From Lachnospiraceae bacterium (GTDB lineage Bacteria; Bacillota; Clostridia; Lachnospirales; Lachnospiraceae), in contig JAAVAF010000119.1 in assembly GCA_014804225.1 (NCBI GenBank), positions 1 to 11,906 on the forward strand: DNA of 11,906 nt, written 5' to 3'. This document shows, one piece after another, positions 1 through 7,485 of this stretch. Each line of letters opens with the position of its first letter. Within the stretch, counting starts at the first letter, position 1. The position numbers and the translations under genes are program-made. The notes under the pieces are model-generated. The model was not told the DNA's origin. It saw nothing but the letters and a program-made list of their open reading frames with translations, and did not search any database.

Positions 1-2
1 CG

Positions 3-581
3 TTTGCGCAGAAAGGGAAGTGGAACGAAGTTTTTGGGAACGACCACCCGATACAGATTGAAATCGGCATGGGAAAAGGGCGGTTTATGATGGATTTGGC
101 AGCAGCAAATCCGGATATCAATTATATCGGAATAGAAAAATATTCGACCGTGCTTTTGCGGGCAATTCAGAAGATGGAGGAGAATGAACTTCCGAATTTG
201 CGCTTTATCCGTATGGAGGCGGAGGATATTTGTGAAGTTTTTGACAAGGGGGAAGTAGCAAAAATTTATCTGAATTTTTCCGATCCGTGGCCAAAGGACA
301 GGCACGCAAAAAGACGGCTTCCGTCAAGACAGTTTTTGGCGCGGTATGATGTGATACTAGCTCAGGATGGGCGAATAGAGTTTAAGACGGACAACGAGGA
401 TCTGTTTGATTTCGCGTTAGAGGAGATTGCGCCCGCGGGCTGGCAGCTTGAGGCGGCAACGAGGGATTTGCACCATGATGAAACGATGTTTGTAGGTAAT
501 ATTATGACGGAATACGAGGAGAAATTTTCATCACTTGGCAATCCGATTTATAAATATATCATTTACCGGACGCATCCATAG
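3..581 (+). CDS. trmB: tRNA (guanine-N7-)-methyltransferase TrmB, 5'-truncated by window edge
   Basis: TrmB uses S-adenosylmethionine to methylate N7 of G46 in the variable loop of tRNAs in the cytoplasm. The reading frame is open to the left edge (192 visible codons, beginning FAQKGKWNEVFGNDHP), so the start lies upstream; the family is about 210-220 aa, so roughly 20-30 residues are missing. An internal ATG at position 69 falls inside the SAM-binding motif and is not the start. Visible signatures are the glycine-rich SAM loop EIGMGKGRF, the acidic residue ending the next strand (YIGIEKYS), the diagnostic NFSDPWPKDRHAKRRL block, and FKTDNEDLFDFALEE near the C terminus. It ends in TAG. No clear terminator follows before the chemoreceptor gene, which has its own promoter-like sequence. 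The identification is secure from these family motifs. Confidence 0.95.
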   Translation, partial: FAQKGKWNEVFGNDHPIQIEIGMGKGRFMMDLAAANPDINYIGIEKYSTVLLRAIQKMEENELPNLRFIRMEAEDICEVFDKGEVAKIYLNFSDPWPKDRHAKRRLPSRQFLARYDVILAQDGRIEFKTDNEDLFDFALEEIAPAGWQLEAATRDLHHDETMFVGNIMTEYEEKFSSLGNPIYKYIIYRTHP

Positions 582-617
582 CATGAAGCGATGTATGAAA
601 CCCTTCCACTAAAATTG

Positions 618-646
618 TTGCAATTTATAGACAATTAGAATAAAAT
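618..646 (+). promoter_or_regulatory. Sigma-A-like promoter for the chemoreceptor gene
   Basis: A -35-like TTGCAA (618-623) and a -10-like TAAAAT (641-646) are separated by 17 bp in AT-rich DNA, about 75 bp before the chemoreceptor start. An overlapping alternative is TAGACA (628-633) with TATATA (652-657) and an 18-bp spacer. I saw no good match to the motility sigma factor consensus (TAAA-N15-GCCGATAA), which would be common for a chemoreceptor in this group. Assigned by eye only. Confidence 0.4.
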
Positions 647-721
647 AAAACTATATAAAGGCTATATCAAAGATATACTATTTGCACCAGAAAAAGAAAT
701 AGAAAGGACATGGTTATTAAA

Positions 722-2509
722 ATGGCAAAAGGGAAAAAGAGTTTAATTAGTTCTATTATGGGAATTTGCGTTGCAATGTCTGTTATTTCATCATTAGGTA
801 TAGGAGGAAACTGTGTTTATTCCATTAAAACAATGTCAAAGTCTTCGTATAACAAATATGAAGAAGCAGTAGACGATGGATACAATACCGAAATCAAATC
901 ACAGATTCAGAGTGCGATTTCTATTTTGGAGAGCGAGGATGCCAAAGCGGCAGCAGGTTTAAAGACAGTAGAGCAGGCAAAAGAAGATGCAAAGGAAATT
1001 ATCCGCGGTATGCGTTATAGGGACGATGACAGTGGGTACTTTTGGATTGACGATACGGATTATATCCTTGTTATGCATCCAATCTTACCGGAGCAGGAAG
1101 GAAATAACCGTTATACGCTCGAAGATCAGAACGGAATCATGATCATTCAGGAAATCATGAAGGTCTGTCAGAGTGCGGATAAGGGTGGTTATAATCAGTT
1201 TTATTTTACAAAGTCAGACGGTGTTACCGTTGCGCCAAAGATTGCATATTCCGAAATTTATGAGCCGTGGGGCTGGATTATTTCGACCGGAAACTACATC
1301 GATGAAATGGATGTCGCAAAGCAGGAAATGGAAGCGGCGATCGATCAGGAATACAACAAGGCGTTAACGCGGACGGATATCTTATTTATCGTAGTTATTA
1401 TAATATCCATTATGACGGCGTACCTTTTTGGTAAGCGTATGGTTGATCCGTTAAAGAAGATTCAGCAGTTTGCAGAGACGATTTCAGAAGGAAATCTGAC
1501 GACGGATGTAAACGTGAACAGCCGAAATGAAATCGGTCAGATGGCAGCCTCTTTGCGGACCGCACAAAGTAATATGCGCGGATTGTTGCAGGGCATCACG
1601 GAGGTATCGAATGGTGTAAGCAGCGCAATAGGAAGCTTTGATCTTGCATTTAACAATATGAAAGAGTCTATTTCACAGGTATCGAGTGCAGTGGATTCGA
1701 TTGCACAGAACGTGACAAAACAGGCAGCTTCCACAGACGAGGCAAGCGACAATGTTATGGTAATGGCTGACCAGATTAGTCAATCAGGAGAGGAAATCAC
1801 AAACCTTGACGGAAATGCCGGTGAGATGAACCGTATCAGCGAGCAGTCTATGCAGACGTTGGGACGCTTGATTGAGATTAATAACAAGACGAGAGAGAGT
1901 ATTTCCGCGATGGCAGAGCAGACAGAGAATACCAATAGGTCTGTAGAGCAGATTCATATGGCGGCAAATCTGATCAATGAAATATCAGACCAGACAAGCT
2001 TGCTTGCATTAAACGCAAGTATCGAGGCGGCAAGAGCCGGTGAAGCGGGCAAAGGATTTTCCGTTGTTGCGGATGAGATTGCGAAACTGGCAAGCCAGTC
2101 CGCAGATTCGGTGGAAGAAATCAGCAAAACGGTAGAGGAATTGCAGAGCAATGCGACAAAATCCGTTGCAGCAATGAAAGAAATCAACGAAGCGGTCGAT
2201 TTGCAAGTAAATTCCCTGACGGAAACACAGCATATCATGGAAATGCTTCATCAGGAATTGAAGAAGTGCTTCTCTTCCGTACAGTCTATCGACACGATGA
2301 CAAAGGAAATCGAAAATCAGAGAGCAGGTGTTACCGATTCCCTTTCTGTTTTAAACAATATTGCACAGGATAATGCAGCCGTTGCGCAGCAGACTTCAGC
2401 GATGTCTGCAGAGCTTGCGAAAGTGGTAGACGATTCTGGTATGATTGTGGAGGATCTGGAAGGAAAGGTTGAAACCTTGATTGAGGGTGTGAATAAATTC
2501 CAGATTTAA
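722..2509 (+). CDS. Methyl-accepting chemotaxis protein (Cache-HAMP-MCP signal)
   Basis: A membrane chemoreceptor of about 595 aa that passes an extracellular ligand signal to CheA/CheW. Domains from the N terminus: TM1 (about 8-34), an extracellular single-Cache-like domain (about 45-205, with GYFWIDDTDYILVMHP and EPWGWIISTGNYIDEMD typical of sCache_2), TM2 (about 219-236), HAMP (about 237-290), then a long coiled-coil signalling domain with the conserved hairpin tip EISDQTSLLALNASIEAARA followed by GEAGKGFSVVADEIAKLA. Small-acid sensing is common among sCache_2 receptors but the ligand cannot be read here. Start choice: an ATG at 710 lies only 1 nt after AGAAAGGA, too close; the in-frame ATG at 722 lies 13 nt away, somewhat long but workable. 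No CheR-tethering pentapeptide ends the protein. No other chemotaxis gene is nearby, so it appears to be a stand-alone receptor. Confidence 0.93.
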   Translation: MAKGKKSLISSIMGICVAMSVISSLGIGGNCVYSIKTMSKSSYNKYEEAVDDGYNTEIKSQIQSAISILESEDAKAAAGLKTVEQAKEDAKEIIRGMRYRDDDSGYFWIDDTDYILVMHPILPEQEGNNRYTLEDQNGIMIIQEIMKVCQSADKGGYNQFYFTKSDGVTVAPKIAYSEIYEPWGWIISTGNYIDEMDVAKQEMEAAIDQEYNKALTRTDILFIVVIIISIMTAYLFGKRMVDPLKKIQQFAETISEGNLTTDVNVNSRNEIGQMAASLRTAQSNMRGLLQGITEVSNGVSSAIGSFDLAFNNMKESISQVSSAVDSIAQNVTKQAASTDEASDNVMVMADQISQSGEEITNLDGNAGEMNRISEQSMQTLGRLIEINNKTRESISAMAEQTENTNRSVEQIHMAANLINEISDQTSLLALNASIEAARAGEAGKGFSVVADEIAKLASQSADSVEEISKTVEELQSNATKSVAAMKEINEAVDLQVNSLTETQHIMEMLHQELKKCFSSVQSIDTMTKEIENQRAGVTDSLSVLNNIAQDNAAVAQQTSAMSAELAKVVDDSGMIVEDLEGKVETLIEGVNKFQI

Positions 2510-2540
2510 GGTTGAGAAATAAAATACATAGTAACATTTT

Positions 2541-2580
2541 AAAGCCCACAGAATAGTATCTTTATTGTTTTGCGGGCTTT
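2541..2580 (+). terminator. Hairpin after the chemoreceptor gene, possible terminator
   Basis: AAAGCCC (2541-2547) pairs with GGGCTTT (2574-2580). After a single mismatch the stem can continue with several A-T, G-C and G-T pairs around a loop of about 10 nt. The run of T after the stem is weak (stem ends CTTT, then ATGTATCACTTTT), so termination efficiency may be partial and the next gene could receive read-through. Confidence 0.5.
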
Positions 2581-2611
2581 ATGTATCACTTTTATAAGGA
2601 GGAGCTTATCA

Positions 2612-3262
2612 ATGCAGTGTTCGGATTTGGAACTGATGGTAGGAAAGAATGAAACAATTTTATGGAGAGGGAAACCGAATAAGAAATGCTTTCTATTAGA
2701 AAGTGTTTTTAACCCGCTGCTTCCTTTTGCGCTTGTTTGGGCGTTGGTTGATTTTGGTGTTATTTTTGGCATGGGTATTGGTGGTGCTATGAGCGGGGCA
2801 TCGTTTTTCCTGGTACCATTTTTTCTGTTGCATCTGATGCCTGTATGGCTTTATATTGGAGGCGTCTTTTTGGCGGTAAAGAAATATAAGAATACCGAGT
2901 ATATTATTACCGATAGGGGAATTTATGTTTCAGGCGGAACATTTTCCTATACATATGAGATGAAGCCGTTTACGGATCTTTCCCATATCAATATTCACAG
3001 AGGAATTTTTGACCAGTGGCTGGGTGTGGGAGATGTTGTTTCTGTTTGTAATCATGACGGATATAATTCGCGCGATTCGCATTCTTCTCATGGCGGTTTG
3101 ACAATTTGCGATATTGCCGATTATCGGGAAGTATTTTCTATGGTGAAGCAGTTGCAGACCGATATTTATGCAGATACGCAGTATCCGAATGATTTAAGAC
3201 CAGCGCAAAATCATGGGTATCAGACGCAGTATGTTAATCCTGGAGAGCGTGGCAGACAATAA
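2612..3262 (+). CDS. PH domain-like (bPH_2/DUF304-type) membrane protein
   Basis: A 216-aa protein of unknown cellular role. Residues about 29-87 hold two hydrophobic segments (LPFALVWALVDFGVIFGMGI and a second ending LMPVWLYIGGVFLAV), followed by a bacterial PH-like segment recognisable from NTEYIITDRGIYVSGG. In the bPH_2 family this strand pattern (Y-x-I-T-D/N-x-R-hydrophobic) follows two membrane helices. The C-terminal tail (after about residue 165) is polar and rich in D, Y, Q and N. An aromatic, His-rich stretch (CNHDGYNSRDSHSSHGG) lies inside the PH-like part. The start is the ATG at 2612, set by a strong AAGGAGG (2596-2602) at 9-nt spacing; the frame is open 42 bp further upstream but only through the preceding hairpin. 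It probably acts at the cytoplasmic face of the membrane; substrate or partner unknown. Confidence 0.8.
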   Translation: MQCSDLELMVGKNETILWRGKPNKKCFLLESVFNPLLPFALVWALVDFGVIFGMGIGGAMSGASFFLVPFFLLHLMPVWLYIGGVFLAVKKYKNTEYIITDRGIYVSGGTFSYTYEMKPFTDLSHINIHRGIFDQWLGVGDVVSVCNHDGYNSRDSHSSHGGLTICDIADYREVFSMVKQLQTDIYADTQYPNDLRPAQNHGYQTQYVNPGERGRQ

Positions 3263-3283
3263 TGTGAAATAGAGAGAATTCGA

Positions 3284-3321
3284 AAAAGGCATCTCATCGA
3301 ATTAGTCAAGAGATGCCTTTT
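3284..3321. terminator. Strong bidirectional Rho-independent terminator
   Basis: AAAAGGCATCTC (3284-3295) and GAGATGCCTTTT (3310-3321) form a perfect 12-bp stem with a 14-nt loop. A run of A on one side and T on the other makes it usable in both directions. It lies between the convergent PH-domain gene (stop at 3262) and the helicase gene (stop at 3325) and would end both transcripts. Confidence 0.92.
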
Positions 3322-3324
3322 ATT

Positions 3325-5886
3325 CTACATTTCTTTAATATCAAATTGTTCCATATGTGCATCTAAAAAGTGATCCCATTCTTCATAATTTGGATATTTA
3401 TGTTCTAGTTCTTTAAAGAACGCATCGTGGCTCATATTATTCAAATGAAGCATTTCGTGATTAATCACAAATTTTACGACTTCTTTTGGTACATCTTTCG
3501 AATTTAGTACACAGTTAATCAAAATATTATGTGAATCAGCGAAATGACAGCCATAATACGTTTTATGTGGTTTAGCTGTCCATTCAATGGAGCCTAATCC
3601 GTTGAAAATGCCTCCAAACATTTCATCTTTTACTTCCTGAACCAATTGGTCAATGTCATATACAGATGTTCTATCAAATGGGATTAATTCTACGGGAAGT
3701 TCTTCTACTTTTTGACCAATCAGTTTTCTTTCATTACCATAAAGACTGGCTTCACACACCTTCAAAATATAGTCATTTTTTAAAGGATACAAATCAGCCG
3801 CAATCGGATAAGCATCATATATTTCAGCCGCATAGGTCATTACATTTAAATTACTTTCTGTTGCCGTTTTTGCAACATAATAAGGATCAATTTTTTTCCG
3901 GTTTTCAAAAGAATGTATGGTAGGCTGATCCTCATTATACCGCACATTGTCAATAAGCAAATCCAAGTCGTCAATATTTGGCATATCACCAAATTCTCTG
4001 AAATATTTTGCGAGCGCGGTCTTGGCATTAAAGGAAGCGTCGTCTTTCCAAAGAGGTTTTTCCTGCATCATTTGCTTAATACCTGACAATTGATTTTCAA
4101 AAACCAGCATTGTGGTAATTTCGCCGTCTTTGTCAATTAATGAAAACCATCCGGATGGAAGCATAACATAACGGTTTGACTCTATATTTTGAAAAACGAT
4201 ACTCCGATAAATTTCCCTACATAATTCCCACTCATATTTTCTTATGAAAACTTTTCTATAGTCACGCTGTTCTGGTTCAACGTCTTCAATTTCTTCATTT
4301 ATAACCCATTCAGGATTCAGCCATTTATTAAAAATGTTCCATTTATCATGAAAGTCTACAATATTTACAGTATCTGTACCGCCTGCAGAAATGCCCCGCA
4401 TTCCACGTCCAATCATTTGCATAAGGAGACCTTCGCTTTGTGTTGGACGTGTGAGAAATATCGTTTGAATGTCTGGAACGTCTGTACCCTCTGTCATTAT
4501 ATTTACGTTAATCAGGACATCATATTGATTGTCCTTGAAATCATTGATTACGGTAGAGTTATCTTCTTTTCCCGAAAAAATCAATCCGCATTTGACATGA
4601 TGTTTTTGCAATTCTTCATACAGGAATCGGCAATGAAGTACATTCATTGCGAAAATTAATGTTTTACCGTAGGCAGATTTATTCTTCAAATATTCCTCCA
4701 CAATTAACTTGTTTCTTGTATTTGAACTGGCAATCTTGCTTACGAGCGTTTCTGGAAGTTCCCCATATCGACGAATTAATTTTTCCTCGTCTAAACTAAT
4801 CTGTGGCTCAAATTCCTCCCCTGTTTCTTTTTGTATGAATTTTGGTGTTGCAAGAATGCCTTTTTTAATCAAAGCACTTAACTTAATCTGATAAATAATA
4901 TTATTATCAAACAATTTTTGAAGCGCTTTGCTTTCTTTTTCACTTCCTCTTATTGGTGTCGCAGTAAGTCCTAAGAGTTTTGCATTTTTTTGACATTTTT
5001 TGATAAATTTAATTGTTTCCTGATATGAGAGGGCAAAGGTATGGTGTGCTTCGTCTACAACAATCATGACTTTACTTTTTAGGATTCTGCGCAGATGGTC
5101 TTTATTTCTGCAAACAGAGGCAACACTTGCTATGATAATCTCATGCTTGTCCACTTGTGATATTCTTAAATGCTCTCCGGAAATACAACTGATTCGGTAA
5201 TCTTTAATTTTCGGATTTTCTATTTTGCTTAGACCTGCAAAACGGTAAAAACAATCGGCTGCCTGGTCAATCAACATATGTCTATGTACAAGCCATATGA
5301 TCTGATAACCCCGACTTACCATTTCCTTGATTAAAAAATATGTAGCAGTTCTGCTTTTACCGCTTCCGGTAGGCATTACAAGCATAACTTTTTCTTGATC
5401 ATTGTCTATAAAATGCTCTTTCAATGCGCGAACGGCATCTTTTTGGAAATCATATAGAGGAACATCTTCAATTTTTGTTTCTGCCATATTCAATGCCCGT
5501 GTATAACGAAAAGTACTGTATTCATTTTCTCTGACATCCATTCCTTTTATGCTGTATATGGCGGTAATATAGGCATGAATTAAATTTTCAGACATTACCT
5601 TTTTTGTCATACAGCTTTGCATTTCATTATAATTGTTTCCTGCGATATTAAGGCTTTTGCAGATTTTTCGCACTTCTTCCCTATATTTTAAAATAAGATA
5701 CTGCTCGATAATCTGTCTGTAATTCATAATAAATTTTTTGTCGGGAACACTGCAAATATTATTTACACAACCGGCTAAAGCATCTTCATCATCACTTTCG
5801 ATATAAAGTTTTGCATTTTCTATTCCGGATGCTTTAATGATTTCTTTTAAAAAAGTAGGATCAAAACCACTCCATGAAAAAGCCAT
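3325..5886 (-). CDS. SF2 DEAH-type helicase fused to YgjP/DUF45-like zinc metallopeptidase
   Basis: An 853-aa two-enzyme fusion. Residues 1-120 are an N-terminal region I do not recognise. The SF2 core (about 140-500) shows a Q-like motif YDFQKDAV (145-152), Walker A MPTGSGKS (171-178), the DEAH box VVDEAHH (276-282), motif III LTAT (307-310) and motif VI QMIGRGMRG (490-498); the order resembles the type III restriction/UvrB-like (ResIII) branch. Residues about 500-750 are a linker region without a recognised motif. The C terminus (about 765-845) matches the YgjP/DUF45/WLM metallopeptidase pattern: YGCHFADSHNILIN, then HEMLHLNNMSH with putative zinc ligands H810, H814 and H820 and catalytic E811, then FFKELEHKYPNYEEW. 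Its start codon overlaps the stop of the 212-aa gene (TAATG) behind AAGGAGG at 7-nt spacing, so the two are probably translated together. Likely role: ATP-driven movement on nucleic acid coupled to proteolysis, inferred only. Some YgjP proteins have been reported as UTP pyrophosphatases, so the domain need not be a protease. Confidence 0.85.
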   Translation of the reverse strand: MAFSWSGFDPTFLKEIIKASGIENAKLYIESDDEDALAGCVNNICSVPDKKFIMNYRQIIEQYLILKYREEVRKICKSLNIAGNNYNEMQSCMTKKVMSENLIHAYITAIYSIKGMDVRENEYSTFRYTRALNMAETKIEDVPLYDFQKDAVRALKEHFIDNDQEKVMLVMPTGSGKSRTATYFLIKEMVSRGYQIIWLVHRHMLIDQAADCFYRFAGLSKIENPKIKDYRISCISGEHLRISQVDKHEIIIASVASVCRNKDHLRRILKSKVMIVVDEAHHTFALSYQETIKFIKKCQKNAKLLGLTATPIRGSEKESKALQKLFDNNIIYQIKLSALIKKGILATPKFIQKETGEEFEPQISLDEEKLIRRYGELPETLVSKIASSNTRNKLIVEEYLKNKSAYGKTLIFAMNVLHCRFLYEELQKHHVKCGLIFSGKEDNSTVINDFKDNQYDVLINVNIMTEGTDVPDIQTIFLTRPTQSEGLLMQMIGRGMRGISAGGTDTVNIVDFHDKWNIFNKWLNPEWVINEEIEDVEPEQRDYRKVFIRKYEWELCREIYRSIVFQNIESNRYVMLPSGWFSLIDKDGEITTMLVFENQLSGIKQMMQEKPLWKDDASFNAKTALAKYFREFGDMPNIDDLDLLIDNVRYNEDQPTIHSFENRKKIDPYYVAKTATESNLNVMTYAAEIYDAYPIAADLYPLKNDYILKVCEASLYGNERKLIGQKVEELPVELIPFDRTSVYDIDQLVQEVKDEMFGGIFNGLGSIEWTAKPHKTYYGCHFADSHNILINCVLNSKDVPKEVVKFVINHEMLHLNNMSHDAFFKELEHKYPNYEEWDHFLDAHMEQFDIKEM

Positions 5887-5900
5887 TATTGCACCTCCTT
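5884..5900 (-). promoter_or_regulatory. Strong RBS at a TAATG stop/start overlap
   Basis: On the minus strand AAGGAGG (5894-5900) lies 7 nt before the helicase ATG, inside the last codons of the 212-aa gene; stop TAA and start ATG share one A. This fixes the helicase start and indicates translational coupling, a sign that both products are needed together. Confidence 0.85.
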
Positions 5901-6524
5901 ATCCATCCAGTTTTCACCTTCATATGTATCAATGGATTCAAGCATTCGTTCAACGTATTCTAACTCTTCTTTAGAAGCGCCTTTTCCTGCAGCATACCAT
6001 AAGTTGATTCTTCCAAATCCAAATGTTTGATGTTTTGCAGAACTTGCCGGTACAAACCATTTGTTGCCCGTATGACGTTCTGTGTATGGGAGTAAAATAC
6101 AATTTTCCTTTCGTGCTTCATATTGGTATTGCTGTTCATAATCTTCTCCAAAAGGCATAAAATGTGGGTATCGATACACTGTCGCATTTTTATAAAATCC
6201 TACAACGCGCATGGTCTTAGAACCAGGAGCTTTTGACACAAATACGACATAGACGTCGTTTACTACATTTTCATTTTTCAAAAGTTCGCAGCCACATATA
6301 TTTTCTATATGAAGCTGCCTTACACCTCTTCCTCCGGACATCTGAGAAAAGCCAATGCATTTCTCATAATCCTGCTCTTTCGCTGGTATTGGATCAAAGT
6401 TATAGCATTCATGAGCATTTTGAGTATCTTTAACATATGAACCACCATTAGATGGTTTGTCATTTTCCGTGATACCCTTGTAATACTTCATATCCGCTAT
6501 TCTGGCAAAAATAATTGGTTTCAT
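5886..6524 (-). CDS. Unnamed protein resembling the N-terminal domain of some HNH endonucleases
   Basis: A 212-aa soluble protein with no signal peptide or membrane segment. I cannot give it a family name. Its pattern resembles, from memory, an N-terminal domain present in certain HNH-endonuclease and restriction-associated proteins: MKYYKGITENDKPSNGG (12-28), YNFDPI (41-46), LHIENI (71-76), VYVVFVSKA (91-99), VVGFYKNATVYRYPHF (107-122), LLPYTER (144-150), WFVPAS (156-161) and FGFGRINLWYA (168-178). No HNH or PD-(D/E)XK motif is visible, so a nuclease domain appears to be absent. Conserved aromatic residues and a mainly beta-strand look would suit a nucleic-acid or modified-base reader (PUA/EVE/SRA-like), but that is inference. 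The ATG at 6524 follows AGGAGG (6534-6539) at 9 nt. It overlaps and precedes the helicase-peptidase gene and is its probable functional partner. Confidence 0.75.
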   Translation of the reverse strand: MKPIIFARIADMKYYKGITENDKPSNGGSYVKDTQNAHECYNFDPIPAKEQDYEKCIGFSQMSGGRGVRQLHIENICGCELLKNENVVNDVYVVFVSKAPGSKTMRVVGFYKNATVYRYPHFMPFGEDYEQQYQYEARKENCILLPYTERHTGNKWFVPASSAKHQTFGFGRINLWYAAGKGASKEELEYVERMLESIDTYEGENWMDKEVQ

Positions 6525-6585
6525 AAATTTGTACCTCCTATGTTTTTTGTAATTTTATCTTAACAAAAGTCAGTACCTATGATTA

Positions 6586-6600
6586 GGGATAAGTTATCCC
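6586..6600. promoter_or_regulatory. 15-bp perfect palindrome, candidate operator
   Basis: GGGATAA-G-TTATCCC is a perfect inverted repeat (7-bp arms, 1-bp centre) lying directly next to the stop codon of the HTH-like gene (6601-6603) and about 60 bp before the start of the 212-aa gene. In the minus-strand direction it is followed by a weak promoter-like pair (TAATCA, 17 bp, TAAGAT) and then by the RBS. Position and symmetry suit a dimeric regulator controlling the two-gene effector unit; the 159-aa protein is the obvious candidate. It is too short and lacks a T run to serve as a terminator. Confidence 0.45.
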
Positions 6601-7080
6601 CTATTTTGATTGTCTATTTCTAATTCCTATTTTAGATTCTGTATGAAGTTCAAAATCGGAAATAAATTGATAAATATCATCTTGATCAAGCAATGCGTGC
6701 AAGCATATATAATCTGCCAGACAGGTTTCTCTTAATGCGCCACCATTCAATTCAAAGAATGTATTTGCTTCTTCTAAAGTCATATGAAGTCCAACAGTAA
6801 ATTTGTATATAAAATTCCTTGTTATCTTAATGCTTCCATTTATTGTCTTCTTAAGTGTGTCCATATTAATCTGACACAAATCTTCCAGCGCTTCATAGGC
6901 GCCGGTTGATGACAAATCATGCGCTTTTTGGTAGAGCAGTTTTTTATTAGCAATCTTAAGCTTAAGTACATTTTCATTCTCTACAAAATGAGAGAGCTCT
7001 TCCGCTGATACTTTTAACATTGTTTTTTCCGGATTATAAAAGATACTGTCAAATTGTTCTTTATTAATTGTTTCAATCAT
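6601..7080 (-). CDS. Small HTH-like (degenerate XRE-type) protein, probable cassette regulator
   Basis: A 159-aa protein without membrane segments. The central part (about 58-113) reads like a helix-turn-helix of the XRE kind: YEALEDLCQINMDTLKKTI, then NGSIKITRNFIYKFTVGL, then HMTLEEANTFFELNGG, where 'xGxxxxxRxxLxKxxxxLxxxxxEAxxxxxLxG' is the typical spacing. The C-terminal segment has CLADYICLHALLDQDDIYQFISDFE (about 120-144). Similar uncharacterised proteins are, from memory, common in Lachnospiraceae accessory regions. The start is the ATG at 7080, supported by AAGGTGG (7090-7096) at 9-nt spacing. It is the first gene of the minus-strand cassette, with promoter-like sites just upstream and a palindrome just downstream, which suggests that it regulates the two following genes. 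DNA binding is inferred. Confidence 0.7.
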   Translation of the reverse strand: MIETINKEQFDSIFYNPEKTMLKVSAEELSHFVENENVLKLKIANKKLLYQKAHDLSSTGAYEALEDLCQINMDTLKKTINGSIKITRNFIYKFTVGLHMTLEEANTFFELNGGALRETCLADYICLHALLDQDDIYQFISDFELHTESKIGIRNRQSK

Positions 7081-7136
7081 AGAAATTAACCACCTTAGTA
7101 TTTTACTTTTTCTTGTTTATTGGTTTCAATCATATA

Positions 7137-7165
7137 ATCATATCATTTTTAGGTTGTAACTTCAA
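7137..7165 (-). promoter_or_regulatory. Promoter-like site, proximal, for the cassette
   Basis: On the minus strand TTGAAG (7160-7165) and TATGAT (7137-7142) are separated by 17 bp; four and five of six positions match the sigma-A consensus. A transcript would start near 7130, giving a leader of about 50 nt before the HTH-like gene. Confidence 0.5.
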
Positions 7166-7182
7166 TTAGTGCAATTTGAAAT

Positions 7183-7211
7183 AGCATATGGAAAAGCTTC
7201 AATGTTGTCAA
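7183..7211 (-). promoter_or_regulatory. Promoter-like site, distal, for the cassette
   Basis: On the minus strand a perfect -35 TTGACA (7206-7211) is followed after 17 bp by TATGCT (7183-7188). It lies about 46 bp upstream of the proximal site, so the cassette may have tandem promoters, or only one of the two is real. Confidence 0.5.
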
Positions 7212-7428
7212 TTATATTATCTAAAACACTTGATAATAAACAATATAAATTACTTCAATCTTTTCTGTTAAGTTTAAAAAAATGAAAAAGTCGTATTAGT
7301 TAGGTATTTTTGACATTTTTAATTTATGCTTAATTATGTAATATTTTTTATATAGAATTTTTAAATTGTTTTTTATATATAGGTGTTAACATTTGTTGGA
7401 ATTTTGTTGACCCTGCTTTTTTTGGGCA
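7212..7428. other. AT-rich gene-less stretch
   Basis: About 217 bp between the cassette promoters and the tRNA terminator. It is extremely AT-rich with many T and A runs (for example around 7341-7380). I found no credible ORF with an RBS, no tandem repeat and no GC-rich stem. A lone TTGACA on the plus strand at 7310-7315 has no good -10 partner. Confidence 0.6.
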
Positions 7429-7469
7429 CAAAAAAACACTGGACATTTCTTCAAAAAATCCAGTGTTTT
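7429..7469 (-). terminator. Rho-independent terminator of tRNA-Pro
   Basis: On the minus strand AAAACACTGGA (complement of 7459-7469) pairs with TCCAGTGTTTT (complement of 7433-7443), an 11-bp stem with a 15-nt loop, and the T run continues (seven T before GTGCCC). It begins about 17 bp after the tRNA 3' end and would end that transcript before the helicase cassette. Confidence 0.85.
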
Positions 7470-7485
7470 CAACGCTTTCAGCCAG

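Noticed and set aside
1954..2251. Minus-strand frames of 80-94 codons inside the chemoreceptor gene
   Set aside because: Antisense shadows of the highly conserved MCP signalling domain.
4348..4659. Plus-strand 103-codon frame inside the helicase gene
   Set aside because: Antisense shadow of a gene with complete helicase motifs; no RBS and no recognisable domain.
7310..7315. Consensus TTGACA on the plus strand as a promoter
   Set aside because: No acceptable -10 at 16-18 bp and no plus-strand gene downstream before the antisense tRNA.
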